In this document: positions 52,035-60,963 of the stretch, piece by piece | Layout: each line of letters starts with the position of its first letter | Numbering within the stretch: the first letter of the stretch is position 1 | Made by a program: the position numbers and the translations under genes | NCBI RefSeq assembly: GCF_009695745.1 | Contig: NZ_VUNH01000004.1 | Span: forward strand, 62,001-126,000 | Reading direction: 5' to 3' | Length of the DNA stretch: 64,000 bases | From: Pyramidobacter porci | GTDB lineage: Bacteria; Synergistota; Synergistia; Synergistales; Dethiosulfovibrionaceae | Notes under the pieces: generated by a model | Database searches by the model: none | What the model was told of the DNA's origin: nothing | Seen by the model: only the letters and a program-made list of their open reading frames with translations

Positions 52035-52199
52035 TCAGTGAAGCAGAAACAGACGCAGAAGGAAAGGAATAAGGAGGATGGCGCAGCCGATCTGTTTGGC
52101 AAGGCTCTTCTGGGTGAACAGATTATAGATGAACAGCACCGAGAAGAAAGCGACCATGACCAGATAGGCGTACTTCATGATAATGTACTGGAATGCCAT
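52035..52199 (-). CDS. 54-residue two-helix membrane protein
   Basis: A short frame starting MAFQYIIMKYAYLVMVAFFS and ending LLIPFLLRLFLLH. Two hydrophobic helices flank a short polar loop (NLFTQKSLAKQIG). GAGGAG precedes the ATG by about 9 bases. It fits tightly between the permease (18-base gap) and the deacylase gene (24 bases), so it is very likely translated. Its position next to a DctM-like permease suggests a small accessory subunit. It does not resemble DctQ, which is three times longer. Confidence 0.7.
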   Translation of the reverse strand: MAFQYIIMKYAYLVMVAFFSVLFIYNLFTQKSLAKQIGCAILLIPFLLRLFLLH

Positions 52200-52217
52200 A
52201 ATGAGAAAACTCCTCTC

Positions 52218-53582
52218 TTACTTCAGGGGAATGCCCAGACCGCGCAGGAAGACCACGATCTCGTTGGCATAGACCATGACGACAACGCTGAGGATCAACG
52301 ACAGGACGGCGGGGAGAACGCATTTCTTGAGCATCTTGCCCTGATTCCCAAGCCCTACGGCGCGGGCGGCAAACTGCGCGGAAACGGAGGTCGGCGGCAG
52401 CAGCGCGCCCACGCACATGATCAGCGTCAGGGCGGAGGTGACCCAGATCGCGTTCTTGTTCGTGAAGGCCATGATCAGAGGGATGCCGAGCACGCCGGCA
52501 CAGCCGAAGGGCATCAGCAGACCGCCGACGATGGGCGCGACGACCGCGATGGACAGATAAAGCAGCGGCCCCTTCAATCCAAGGGCGCCGAGCACCGTAG
52601 CGCCGCGGGCGCCGGTCAGACCCATGATCTGAATCATCATGCCGACGGCGGCAAAGAGCGCCATGACCTCGACGGACTCGGACATGGACTGGACGGAGAC
52701 CTTCCAGAAATTGATCTTCTTTTTGCTGCACAGCAGCGCCATGACGATGCCCATGCAGAACACCAGCGGCGTGCCGGGGTCGATCTGCGGATAATAACTC
52801 TTGACGATCATGTAACCGATCAGGAACACCAGCGGGAACTGAGGCAGGAATCCCTTCACCGCGGGATCGCCGGGGATCTTGGCGAGAACGGCTTCCTTGT
52901 CGACCTTGCTGACCGAGCGGCGGGCGATGTACAGCACCGAGAAGACGGCCAACGGCAGCGTCAAAATCAGCAGCGGGATCGCAAAACCCTCGTACGGCAT
53001 GTAGACGCCCGTGCCGATCAGCATAGCGGGCACGTTGACGGGCGGCGCCACCATGCCGAACAGCGAGCCGAGAGCGATGATCGCCGCGGCGTCATCGCGC
53101 GAGACGCCGATCTCCAAAAGAATGGGCAGCACGAGCACGCCGGTGCTGAGGACCGACGCGGGGGCCGAACCGGTGAGCATGGCCGGCAGCATGATCAGGA
53201 TCATGATCAGGATCAGCAGAAGCGTGGGCGACTTGTGGAAGCCGCCGACGATCTCGCGGGTCAGCAGATTCAAGGCGCCGTTCTCCTTGAGAATACTCAT
53301 GAAAAGCATGCCGGCCGCCACCGTCAGCATCAGGTTGAGGAACAGCATGGAACCTTCCATGAAATGCCTCAGCAGCGACGGCACGGTCTCGCTGTTGCCG
53401 ACGAAGACGCTGGCGATGGACGTGAAGTAGTCGCGTTTCAGAAGGGGATCGGTCATGCCGCCGACAACGGCCCCCGCGATCGACGCGACGACCAGCAGGA
53501 CGGCGACGGGGATCTTACGCATGAACGAACCTGCCACCAGGATCGCCAGCATGACTCCCAAAACGATTAACGAATTGGTCAT
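52218..53582 (-). CDS. DctM/GntP-like large permease
   Basis: A 454-residue inner-membrane protein with about twelve helices. SGSAPASVLSTGVLVLPILLEIG, GMVAPPVNVPAMLIGTG and the C-terminal GALLPPTSVSAQFAARAVG are repeat-related PP-containing loops as in DctM-type TRAP and ion-transporter-superfamily permeases. The ATG at 53582 follows GGAGG by 9 bases; an upstream frame has no site. No DctP or DctQ partner is adjacent; instead a 54-residue membrane protein follows. The exported small protein at 55718 might serve as a binding partner. The substrate may be a dicarboxylate or acyl amino acid. Confidence 0.75.
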   Translation of the reverse strand: MTNSLIVLGVMLAILVAGSFMRKIPVAVLLVVASIAGAVVGGMTDPLLKRDYFTSIASVFVGNSETVPSLLRHFMEGSMLFLNLMLTVAAGMLFMSILKENGALNLLTREIVGGFHKSPTLLLILIMILIMLPAMLTGSAPASVLSTGVLVLPILLEIGVSRDDAAAIIALGSLFGMVAPPVNVPAMLIGTGVYMPYEGFAIPLLILTLPLAVFSVLYIARRSVSKVDKEAVLAKIPGDPAVKGFLPQFPLVFLIGYMIVKSYYPQIDPGTPLVFCMGIVMALLCSKKKINFWKVSVQSMSESVEVMALFAAVGMMIQIMGLTGARGATVLGALGLKGPLLYLSIAVVAPIVGGLLMPFGCAGVLGIPLIMAFTNKNAIWVTSALTLIMCVGALLPPTSVSAQFAARAVGLGNQGKMLKKCVLPAVLSLILSVVVMVYANEIVVFLRGLGIPLK

Positions 53583-53718
53583 TCTCTTTCGTACCTCCAG
53601 AAAGGTAAAACTGTGACTTCGGCTTCGCTGCCCCACGGCAGCACTCTCACGCGCGGAACTTCGAATCGATCGCCGCACCCCGCCCGCGACCGCGGACGGA
53701 GCGACGGCAGACCGTTAT

Positions 53719-55449
53719 TCACCGACGGGACGAATCCTCTTTCCCGGGCAGGAACTTTGCGGGCGGATCGTAGAGCCCGCCGGACCACTCCACCAGCTCC
53801 ATGATGTCCTTGGCAGCCAGTCGGTCGCGGGTCGCCGTGGCCACGTCGATGCCAAGATCGGCGGGCGTTTTGACGATGCCGAGCTCGCGCATCCGGCGGC
53901 GCTCTTCCTCGCTGCCCTGCAGCCCCACGGGGGTCTTGCCGGCGACGCTGCGGATGGCGGCCCGGCGCTCTTCGATGTCGCGGCAGCGGTGCAGATACGC
54001 GATGCCCTGCTCGGTGACGATGTGAGTGAGGTCGTCGCCGTAGATCATGACGGGCTCGATGGGCAGGTTGGCGTTCTTCATCAGTTTCTCGGCGTCAAGA
54101 TGCTCCACGAACGCGGGGATTTCTTTGAACTGGCCGGGATTCTTCTTGTCCCTGATCCTGGCGACCGTGTTCAGAATCTGCACGACCAGGCGGCGGCCGC
54201 GGTGCAGATCGGGGCCGATGGCAGCGGCCTGGGAGCCGACTTCGGCGCCCGCCTTGAGCCATGCCGCCGTCGAGTGACGACGGCCGCGGGAATCGCAGCC
54301 CATATTGGGAGCGCCGCCGAAACCGGCGACCTTCGTCGCCGTGGCCGTGCTGCTGTTGCCGTAAGGATCGATCTGCAGCGTCGCGCCGACGAACGCATCG
54401 ATGGCGTAATGCCCGGCGACCTGCGACATGCAGCGGTTCGACCGCATCGAGCCGTCGGGGCCGATGAAGAACACGTCGGGACGGGCCGCCACGTAGCGTT
54501 CCATGCCCAGTTCGCCGCCGAAACTGTGAACCGACTTGACCCAGCCCGACTCAATGGCGGGAATCAGCGTCGGATGAGGATTGAGGATCCAGTTGGAACA
54601 GATCTTGCCCTTCAGTCCCAGCTCCTCGCCGTACGTGGGCAGCAGCAGCTCGATGGCCGCGGTGTCGTAGCCGACGCCGTGGTTCAGGTTCTGGATGCCG
54701 TATTCGGCGTAAATGCCTTTGATGGTCATCATCGCCGTCAGCACGCGGGCGTCGGTGATCTTGGCGGGATCGCGCGTGAACAGCGGCTCGATGTAGAACG
54801 GCCGGGGCGACGTGACGATGAAATCGACGAAATCGGCGGGGATGTCCACGCGCGGCAGCCGGTCCACGATTTCGTTGACCTGGACGATGACGATCCCCTG
54901 GCGGAACTTGGTGGCCTCGACGATCGTCGGCGTGTCTTCGGTGCTGAAACCGGTGTAGAGGTTGCCCTCCCGATCGGCGGCATCCGCCACGACCAGTGCC
55001 ACGCGGGGCGTCAGATCGAGGAAATAGCGGCCGTAAAGTTCAAGATAGGTGTGAATGGCCCCGAGATCCAGCTTGCCGGCGCCGAGCAGCTCGGCGATGC
55101 GGCCGGACTGAGGCCCGGAGAACGAGAAATCAAGTTTTTTGGCGATGCCCTTTTCGAACACGTCGAGGTGCTCGGGCAGCGTCAGGACCGACTGCACCAT
55201 GTGCAGATCGTGCACTTTGGCAGGATCGACGGCACACAGGCACTGGGCCAGAAAATCAGCCTGCTTCTGATTGTCGCCTTCGATGTTGACGCGGTCGAAA
55301 GGACGGATAACCGCTTCGAGCAGAGCGACGGCATCCTCCGCCGTGACGACCTTGCCGCTGCCGACGATCTTCGCCGCCGCGGCAAGACGTTCGTCGGTAT
55401 CGCGCTTGATCGTATCCCAGGTGCGGGAAGTATCGTGATTGATCATCAT
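53719..55449 (-). CDS. mdcA: Malonate decarboxylase alpha-subunit homologue (CoA/ACP transferase)
   Basis: A 576-residue protein that follows MdcA almost throughout: EGDNQKQADFLAQCL, EHLDVFEKGIAKKLDFSFSGPQS, GNLYTGFSTEDTPTIVEA, PFYIEPLFTRDPAKI, KGIYAEYGIQNLNHGVG, KICSNWILNPHPTLIPAIESGW, HSFGGELGMERY, SMRSNR and MIYGDDLTHIVTEQGIAYL. In malonate decarboxylase MdcA swaps malonate for acetate on the acyl carrier protein. The other subunits (mdcC, mdcD, mdcE) and cofactor genes are absent from both sides. So it may act alone as an acyl-CoA:carboxylate CoA-transferase. The ATG pair at 55449 follows AAGGAGA. Confidence 0.85.
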   Translation of the reverse strand: MMINHDTSRTWDTIKRDTDERLAAAAKIVGSGKVVTAEDAVALLEAVIRPFDRVNIEGDNQKQADFLAQCLCAVDPAKVHDLHMVQSVLTLPEHLDVFEKGIAKKLDFSFSGPQSGRIAELLGAGKLDLGAIHTYLELYGRYFLDLTPRVALVVADAADREGNLYTGFSTEDTPTIVEATKFRQGIVIVQVNEIVDRLPRVDIPADFVDFIVTSPRPFYIEPLFTRDPAKITDARVLTAMMTIKGIYAEYGIQNLNHGVGYDTAAIELLLPTYGEELGLKGKICSNWILNPHPTLIPAIESGWVKSVHSFGGELGMERYVAARPDVFFIGPDGSMRSNRCMSQVAGHYAIDAFVGATLQIDPYGNSSTATATKVAGFGGAPNMGCDSRGRRHSTAAWLKAGAEVGSQAAAIGPDLHRGRRLVVQILNTVARIRDKKNPGQFKEIPAFVEHLDAEKLMKNANLPIEPVMIYGDDLTHIVTEQGIAYLHRCRDIEERRAAIRSVAGKTPVGLQGSEEERRRMRELGIVKTPADLGIDVATATRDRLAAKDIMELVEWSGGLYDPPAKFLPGKEDSSRR

Positions 55450-55717
55450 CTGAAGTCTCCTTGAAATTTTTTGCAGTCCTCCGCTTCCCTTGCGTATTTC
55501 CTACACAAGAGAGAAGAATCCGCACAGTGCCGCATTCAGACAGGATGACGGGCTGCGGAATGCGCAATTTTCGGCGTCATGTCGGCAAAAAAGCCGAAAG
55601 AGGGCGGAACAGCTTTCCAACAACGCGAGTGAAATCCGCTCCCGCCCCGTTAAAACATCATGACTCACTCCCGCGAAAGAAGAATGAGTCATGACGTTCA
55701 GATCTATGCTTCTGAAA

Positions 55718-56275
55718 TTACTTGAGCATCTCCGGCATGATCTTGCGAAGATCGCCGGTCTTCTGAATCGTGTACATGGGAACGTTCTTCTCAGTGCTGA
55801 GGTTGGTAAAGTAACCGTCAGCATTGCCGTCCTCACGAACGATCATGAAGTTGGCGTCGCCGGCAAAAGTCAGGAAAGGGGCCGAATTCGGACCGCGGCG
55901 GTCGGGGCCGCCGATGTGGAGCGCCACGACATACGCGTTGTTCTTCTTGGCTTCGGCGATGAGCTCGGTGCAGCGGGCCAGTTCGGAAGGGATGTCCAGA
56001 CCGGCGGCGCCGAGCCCCTTGCCGCTGCCGCCGAGAACCACGAACAGCGTCTTGTACTTTGTCCAGTCAACGTCTTTGGCAAAAACCGCCATTTCGTAGT
56101 CGACCTGATACTTTTTCGTCATCAGCTTCACGGCGTTGGCGTCCTGGCTCTGACCAAAGGGGGTCAAAAGGACGGGCTGCTGAACCGTGGGAAGCGCCGG
56201 CTGATCGGCGAAAGCCGCCGCGCCGAAAGCGAGAAAGCTGGCGCAGAGAAGCGCCGCAAGCGTAAATTTCTTCAT
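55718..56275 (-). CDS. Small exported protein (DUF6305-like)
   Basis: A 185-residue protein with a clear signal peptide (KKFTLAALLCASFLAFGAAAFA). The mature part begins DQPALPTVQQPVLLTPFGQSQDAN and has alternating beta and alpha segments (MAVFAKDVDWTKYKTLFVVLGGSGKGLG, NAYVVALHIGGPDRRG). It resembles the exported DUF6305-type proteins seen next to transporters, although I cannot check this. The ATG at 56275 follows AAAGGAG; an open extension of 42 codons upstream has none. Its place between ggt and mdcA in a permease operon suggests a periplasmic solute- or metal-binding role. Confidence 0.7.
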   Translation of the reverse strand: MKKFTLAALLCASFLAFGAAAFADQPALPTVQQPVLLTPFGQSQDANAVKLMTKKYQVDYEMAVFAKDVDWTKYKTLFVVLGGSGKGLGAAGLDIPSELARCTELIAEAKKNNAYVVALHIGGPDRRGPNSAPFLTFAGDANFMIVREDGNADGYFTNLSTEKNVPMYTIQKTGDLRKIMPEMLK

Positions 56276-56327
56276 CGTTGCGAAAATCTCCTTTGAAGGA
56301 TAGATTTGAGCGCCAGGCAAGAAAAAC

Positions 56328-58064
56328 TTACCAGGCAAAGGTGTAGGCGTTTCTGGTGGGATCGGCGCCGACGCTCCAGAAGCCGTTCTCGCGCACGCCA
56401 AGGCCGAGAGAACCGGTATTGGTCACGGGAACCATCTTGTAGCCCATGGCCTGCAGCTCGTCGAGCACCTTGGGATCGACCTGGGTCGGGTAGTTGACCA
56501 TGTAGGAGATCTGCTTGGGATACTTGTTCAGGCTGGCCGTGTCGCCGGCGGCGTCCGTAGCGATGCGGGGAGTTTCGACGGCGGCCTGGGGACGCATGCC
56601 GAACTCGACGACGTTCAGGAAACCCTGGACCTTGGTTTGTTCCTGACGGTCGGCGTTGGGCGTGCCGAAAGCCATGTAGGGTTCGCCGTCCTTCAGAGCG
56701 ATCGAAGGCGTGATCGTCTGCACGGTACGCTTATGAGGCGCCAGCGCGTTGGGCAGATCCATGTCGGGCGAGTACTGGATGCGGCGGTCGTTCATCATGA
56801 TGCCGTGCACCATCATGCTGGAACCGAAGAAATGGTTGATGGAGTGCGTCACGGCCACGATGTTGCCCTCGGCGTCGCAGACGAACATATGCGTCGTGTC
56901 GGGGCCCTTCTTCTCGTAGTCGACGAAGTACTTCTGGTCGCCCAGCGGGATCTCGTCGACGGCCTTGTTCATGTCGATCTGCTTGGTCATTTCCTTGGCG
57001 AACTCCTTGGTCAGGAGCGCCGCGGGGAACTTGTGGAAGCGCGGATCGGCGCTGAAGCGGTTGCGGTGGTTGATGGCGATCTGCAGAACCTGAGTGAGGA
57101 CGTTGATGTAATCCTTGCTGTTGTGCCCCATGGCCTTGAGGTCATAGTTCTCGAGCATGTTGAGCGTCTCGATCAGAACGGTGCCCTGGCTGTTGGGAGG
57201 CGTGCAGTACACATCGATGCCGCGGTAGTTGGTGGTGATGGGGGTGGTCTCCTCGGCGTGGAACTCGTTGAAATCCTCGATGGAGAAATCGCCGCCGTTT
57301 TCGTTGTTCCACTTGACGATCTCTTCGGCGACAGGGCCGCGATAGAAGTAGTCGTCGGCCGCCTTGAAACCGTCGGCAAGCGTCTTGCCTTCGGCCGCCT
57401 TGGCCGCCACCTCGCCCATCGTCTTCATCAGATCGGCATAGTCCTTGTTCACGTAGACGTCGCCGGCTTTCAGCGCTTTGCCGTTGGGGAAGAACACCGC
57501 CTTGGCCTGATCGTTCATGGGGCCGGCGTTCTTCTCGATCATGTTGGCCAGGAAATCGTCGACGATGATGCCGTTTTCGGCCATGTCAACCACGGGAGCG
57601 AGGATGTCCTTCAGGGGCATCGTGCCGTACTTGGCGAGGAACGTCATCCAGCCCGACCACTCGCCGGGGATGTGCATGGAGAAAATGCCCTTGGCGGGAA
57701 TCTCGGCGTCTCTCTCGAGCTGCTCCTTGGCCTTGTTGGGAGCCCAGCCGGTGCCGTTGAAGCTGAAGACCTTCTTGTCCTTGGCGGAATAACCGATCAG
57801 CTGCAGGTCGCCGCCGAAGATATGGCACATCATGACCTCGCTGTAGCTCTGAGCCGCGGCCATGGCCAGCGCCGCGTCGAAAGCGGTGCCGCCGGCCTGC
57901 AGGATCTTCATGCCGGCCAGTGCTGCGGCGGGACTGCCCGCATGGGCGACGGCGCGGCCGCTGATCGTGGGACGAGTCTGCTTGTACATCAGATTCGCGC
58001 TCGCGCTGCCGGCCCAAACGCCCAAGCCAAGCGCAACTGCTGCCAAAACCTTCTTACTCTTCAT
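56328..58064 (-). CDS. ggt: Gamma-glutamyltransferase (periplasmic)
   Basis: A 578-residue Ntn-hydrolase with signal peptide ([19 protein letters not shown]). RAVAHAGSPAAALAGMKILQAGGTAFDAALAMA is the family N-terminus. The self-cleavage site is GPDTTHMF, with Thr390 expected to be the new N-terminal nucleophile of the small subunit. The second subunit continues with DAEGNIVAVTHSINHFFGS and TPSIALKDGEPYMAFG. Ggt removes the gamma-glutamyl group from glutathione, gamma-glutamyl peptides or poly-gamma-glutamate. TTHM replaces the commoner TTHxS. AGGAGG precedes the ATG. It heads the minus-strand run to 50694. Confidence 0.88.
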   Translation of the reverse strand: MKSKKVLAAVALGLGVWAGSASANLMYKQTRPTISGRAVAHAGSPAAALAGMKILQAGGTAFDAALAMAAAQSYSEVMMCHIFGGDLQLIGYSAKDKKVFSFNGTGWAPNKAKEQLERDAEIPAKGIFSMHIPGEWSGWMTFLAKYGTMPLKDILAPVVDMAENGIIVDDFLANMIEKNAGPMNDQAKAVFFPNGKALKAGDVYVNKDYADLMKTMGEVAAKAAEGKTLADGFKAADDYFYRGPVAEEIVKWNNENGGDFSIEDFNEFHAEETTPITTNYRGIDVYCTPPNSQGTVLIETLNMLENYDLKAMGHNSKDYINVLTQVLQIAINHRNRFSADPRFHKFPAALLTKEFAKEMTKQIDMNKAVDEIPLGDQKYFVDYEKKGPDTTHMFVCDAEGNIVAVTHSINHFFGSSMMVHGIMMNDRRIQYSPDMDLPNALAPHKRTVQTITPSIALKDGEPYMAFGTPNADRQEQTKVQGFLNVVEFGMRPQAAVETPRIATDAAGDTASLNKYPKQISYMVNYPTQVDPKVLDELQAMGYKMVPVTNTGSLGLGVRENGFWSVGADPTRNAYTFAW

Positions 58065-58681
58065 CGTACTTCCTCCTCACAAAGATGAAATACTCTCCCC
58101 TGCTCCATCCGGAGCGCCCTTGCCTAAAACTCTATATGTCAGCCCAACCAAATCACGGGGGACATCAAAAGGTTATAACAACCTGACGAAATTTTAACAC
58201 AGGCCATTCAATAAAATTGTCATTGAAGCTAACCGACATGTTGGGAACCTATTTAAAATATAGCGGCGGTTCCTTTAAGAAACGGGTATGGAGCATCTCC
58301 CTCTTTCCGAAACGGACCGTTGCGCTTCGTCACGCGCCAGCCACGAAACGGCATGACGCATCTCGCGAAATCGACGGGGCCCTCCTTCAAAAAAACAAGT
58401 TCAACCTCGTCCTTTTCTTCACATGGACAGAAACGACTCTCCGAGGAAACGCGTCGACCGCTCCTCCCTTTCATCCCCGACACGCGGTCCATTATAAGCA
58501 AACCGCACTCATGCGTCTAATACATCAATTATATATCGCTTATGCTTCAAATTTATGATCGCGGTTTTGTTTTCGCAAGAAAAGGGCCTTCGCGATCTTT
58601 GCTTGTCCGTTACAAAATTTTCACCCCGCCCTTTTCATTTGCGGAGCGTCGCCAAACAAACTTCTCGCTTGACGATGCGCA
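58065..58681. other. 617-base intergenic region, no supported gene
   Basis: Lies between the ggt start and the end of the LysR gene. The first ~150 bases (AT-rich, with TTATAAC and TTAAAAT on the minus strand) probably hold the ggt promoter. Several short overlapping frames in the rest lack ribosome sites and family resemblance. Confidence 0.5.
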
Positions 58682-59614
58682 TCACAGCATCATCGTGTTG
58701 TATGAAAAGACGTGCTCGCGCCATTCCGTGCCCATGGCGTATTCCCAGAAGAGCCTCATGCCGCCGGTGAAGGAACTGCTTTCGCGCCGCAGCATGTAGA
58801 CGTAACGCGTCACCTGCAGACGGCGCACCGGTACGATCATAATGTCATGGTTTTCGCGGTTGGCCGCCAGCAGCGAGCGCGCCACAAAACCGACGCCGGC
58901 GCCGAGCGTCACCGACGACAGCACGTCGTTGTTGCCCGACACCTGCATGACGACGTTCATCCGCTCCAATGACAGGCCGACGCGGTTCAGCGCCTGGATC
59001 AGCAGGCGCATCAAATTGCCCGAGGCGTCGCGCACGACCAGCGGCAGGCGCTTCAGTTCGCGCAGCGTAATCGGTCCTGTCAGTCCCATGCGTACCGGAG
59101 CGATCAAAACAAGCGGATCGTAAAAGAACCGCTCGAAAACGATGCCGTCGTCCTGCGGACGAGTGCCGGTCACGCCGAGATCGAACTCCCCCTCTTTGAG
59201 ACGACGCGCCAGTTCGGTGCCGCGAAACGTTTTGACCTGTATCGTAAGCGCCGGGTTCTCCTCGCGGAATTTATTGGTCAGCACAGGCAGAAGCGAGCTG
59301 CCCGGCGTCGGCGTGACGCCGATTCTGACGGGCGCTTGCGGCGCATCCGACGACAGCGTGACTGCCGACAGCATGCCCCGATAATCGGTCAGCGCCTTTC
59401 GGGCGAACCCGGCGAAGATCTCGCCGGCCGCCGTCGGACGGACGGGGTGCCGCTGCCCGGGCGTGCGTTCCAATAGTCTCTGCCCCACTTCCGCCTCCAG
59501 CGCGCTCAGCGAAGTCGTGATGCTCGGCTGGCTCAGGTGCAGCAGACGGGCGGCAGCGGCAAAAGAACCGCAGCTCAAAATCGTCGCAAAAAGGTGAAGC
59601 TGTTCGAATCGCAT
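58682..59614 (-). CDS. LysR-family transcriptional regulator
   Basis: A 310-residue LysR regulator with winged helix MRFEQLHLFATILSCGSFAAAARLLHLSQPSITTSLSALEAEVGQ and a C-terminal effector domain (VRIGVTPTPGSSLLPVL, GEFDLGVTGTRPQDDG). It is divergent from tctCBA, with a 250-base region between the two starts that contains a good tct promoter and a palindrome. It probably controls the tricarboxylate transporter genes and the linked amidohydrolase in response to the substrate. Length and motifs are normal. Confidence 0.87.
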   Translation of the reverse strand: MRFEQLHLFATILSCGSFAAAARLLHLSQPSITTSLSALEAEVGQRLLERTPGQRHPVRPTAAGEIFAGFARKALTDYRGMLSAVTLSSDAPQAPVRIGVTPTPGSSLLPVLTNKFREENPALTIQVKTFRGTELARRLKEGEFDLGVTGTRPQDDGIVFERFFYDPLVLIAPVRMGLTGPITLRELKRLPLVVRDASGNLMRLLIQALNRVGLSLERMNVVMQVSGNNDVLSSVTLGAGVGFVARSLLAANRENHDIMIVPVRRLQVTRYVYMLRRESSSFTGGMRLFWEYAMGTEWREHVFSYNTMML

Positions 59615-59778
59615 CTGTTGGCCCCTCTTCTCTTGGAAATTTCTTATTGAAAAAACTTATAACTTTTAAAATCGAGTATACACGCATGGGACGATTTTGC
59701 CAGCCTTCAGAAAAATCAAATATACAGTTTTTCAATAGGTCATTCGTGAAACGCAAAAAACGGGCGCCTCGCAAGCCT

Positions 59779-59833
59779 TTGATTTTACTGGACTGGGCTG
59801 ATATATTGAAACTGTGAACGAAATGACGTTCAC
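59779..59833 (+). promoter_or_regulatory. tctCBA promoter with downstream palindrome
   Basis: TTGATT at 59779-59784, 17-bp spacer and TATATT at 59802-59807. Seven bases on is the perfect inverted repeat GTGAACG-AAATGA-CGTTCAC (59814-59833), well placed for a repressor at the transcription start. Confidence 0.6.
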
Positions 59834-59864
59834 ACATACGAAATTATTCAACAGGGGGACAATC

Positions 59865-60839
59865 ATGATGAAAAAGAGCGTCTTAGCAAAAGTCGCGTCT
59901 GTCGCCGCGCTGTTCATCACATGCGGTGCGGCCTTCGCCGCCGGCAAATACGACAACTGGCCGGAAAAGGATATTCACATCGTCTACTACACCCGCCCCG
60001 GTTCGGGCGGCGACACGTTCCTTCGCAACATGGCCGTCGCCGTCAAGGACAAGCTGAACGGCCACAACATCGTGATCGAGAATCTCATCGATCCTTCCGG
60101 CGCCGTGCCCTGGGGGCGCGTGCAGCGAGCGCCCAAAGACGGCTACACGCTGGCCTGCCTGAGCACCACGGTGGTCACCGCCGACTTGATCGGTCATTCG
60201 CCCGTCAAATATCCCGACTTCGCCTATGTCTGCGCGCTGGGCAACGATCCTCAGTACGTCTTCACGCGTAAGGACATGCCGTTTAACACGCTGCCCGAGC
60301 TGATCGAATACGCGAAAAAGAATCCCGGCAAACTCAACTGGGGCACCGCAGCTCCCACCAGCGCCAGCACGATCTGCTCCGCCGAGATCATCCGCACGAC
60401 GGGGATCGACGTGAACCGGATCGTTTTCGACACCGGCAGCGACACGCTGGTCAACATTCTCGGCGGCTTCTGCGACGTGGGCGTCGGCGAATACGTCGAC
60501 ATGCGTCCGCAGGTCGAAGCCGGCAACCTCAAACTGATCGCGCTGCTTGCCAAGGACCGCAACAGCCTCAACGTGCCTACCACCGTCGAGAACGGTTTCA
60601 ACATCGTCTTCGAGCGTCTGCGCGGACTCGCCGCTCCCGCCGGCACCGATCCCGAACTGGTGGGGCGCATGGCCGAAGTTTTCAAGGCCGCCCTTGACGA
60701 CGAGAAGTTCAAAAAGTATCTGGCCGACGAGGCCATCGAGGGCAAGTTCGTCGATGGCGCCGCGTTCCTCGCCTCCTATGACGGCGTGGCCGCAACCATC
60801 AAGGACAACGAGGCGGCTCTGCGCGGCAAGAGAAATTAG
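59865..60839 (+). CDS. Tripartite tricarboxylate transporter solute-binding protein (TctC/Bug family)
   Basis: A 324-residue periplasmic binding protein with signal peptide (VLAKVASVAALFITCGAAFA). NWPEKDIHIVYYTRPGSGGDTFLRNMA is the typical Bug-family start, followed by IENLIDPSGAVPWGRVQRAPKDGYTL and LRGLAAPAGTDPELVGRMAEVFKAALDDEKFKKYL. It binds a carboxylate (citrate, dicarboxylate or amino acid in known members) for TctAB. The ATG at 59865 follows AGGGGG by 6 bases; a frame extension upstream lies over the operator. First gene of tctC-tctB-tctA-amidohydrolase. Confidence 0.9.
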   Translation: MMKKSVLAKVASVAALFITCGAAFAAGKYDNWPEKDIHIVYYTRPGSGGDTFLRNMAVAVKDKLNGHNIVIENLIDPSGAVPWGRVQRAPKDGYTLACLSTTVVTADLIGHSPVKYPDFAYVCALGNDPQYVFTRKDMPFNTLPELIEYAKKNPGKLNWGTAAPTSASTICSAEIIRTTGIDVNRIVFDTGSDTLVNILGGFCDVGVGEYVDMRPQVEAGNLKLIALLAKDRNSLNVPTTVENGFNIVFERLRGLAAPAGTDPELVGRMAEVFKAALDDEKFKKYLADEAIEGKFVDGAAFLASYDGVAATIKDNEAALRGKRN

Positions 60840-60963
60840 GCGCGCCAAAACGCCGGCAGATTCGCCGCCACGGCGCGGCGAATCTGCTCTTTCATATCGA
60901 AATCGGCGGTTCGCCGCGGTTTCGGGCATTGATTTTTATTTTTTCGTCCAAGGAGGAATCCCT

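Noticed and set aside
51063-53570. An 835-codon plus-strand frame rich in His, Gln, Arg and Asp
   Set aside because: Its composition is that of an antisense frame; the minus strand encodes a recognisable deacylase and permease here.
58253-58501. 82-codon minus-strand frame between ggt and the LysR gene
   Set aside because: No ribosome site before the start, no recognisable domain and mixed codon use; not supported as a gene.
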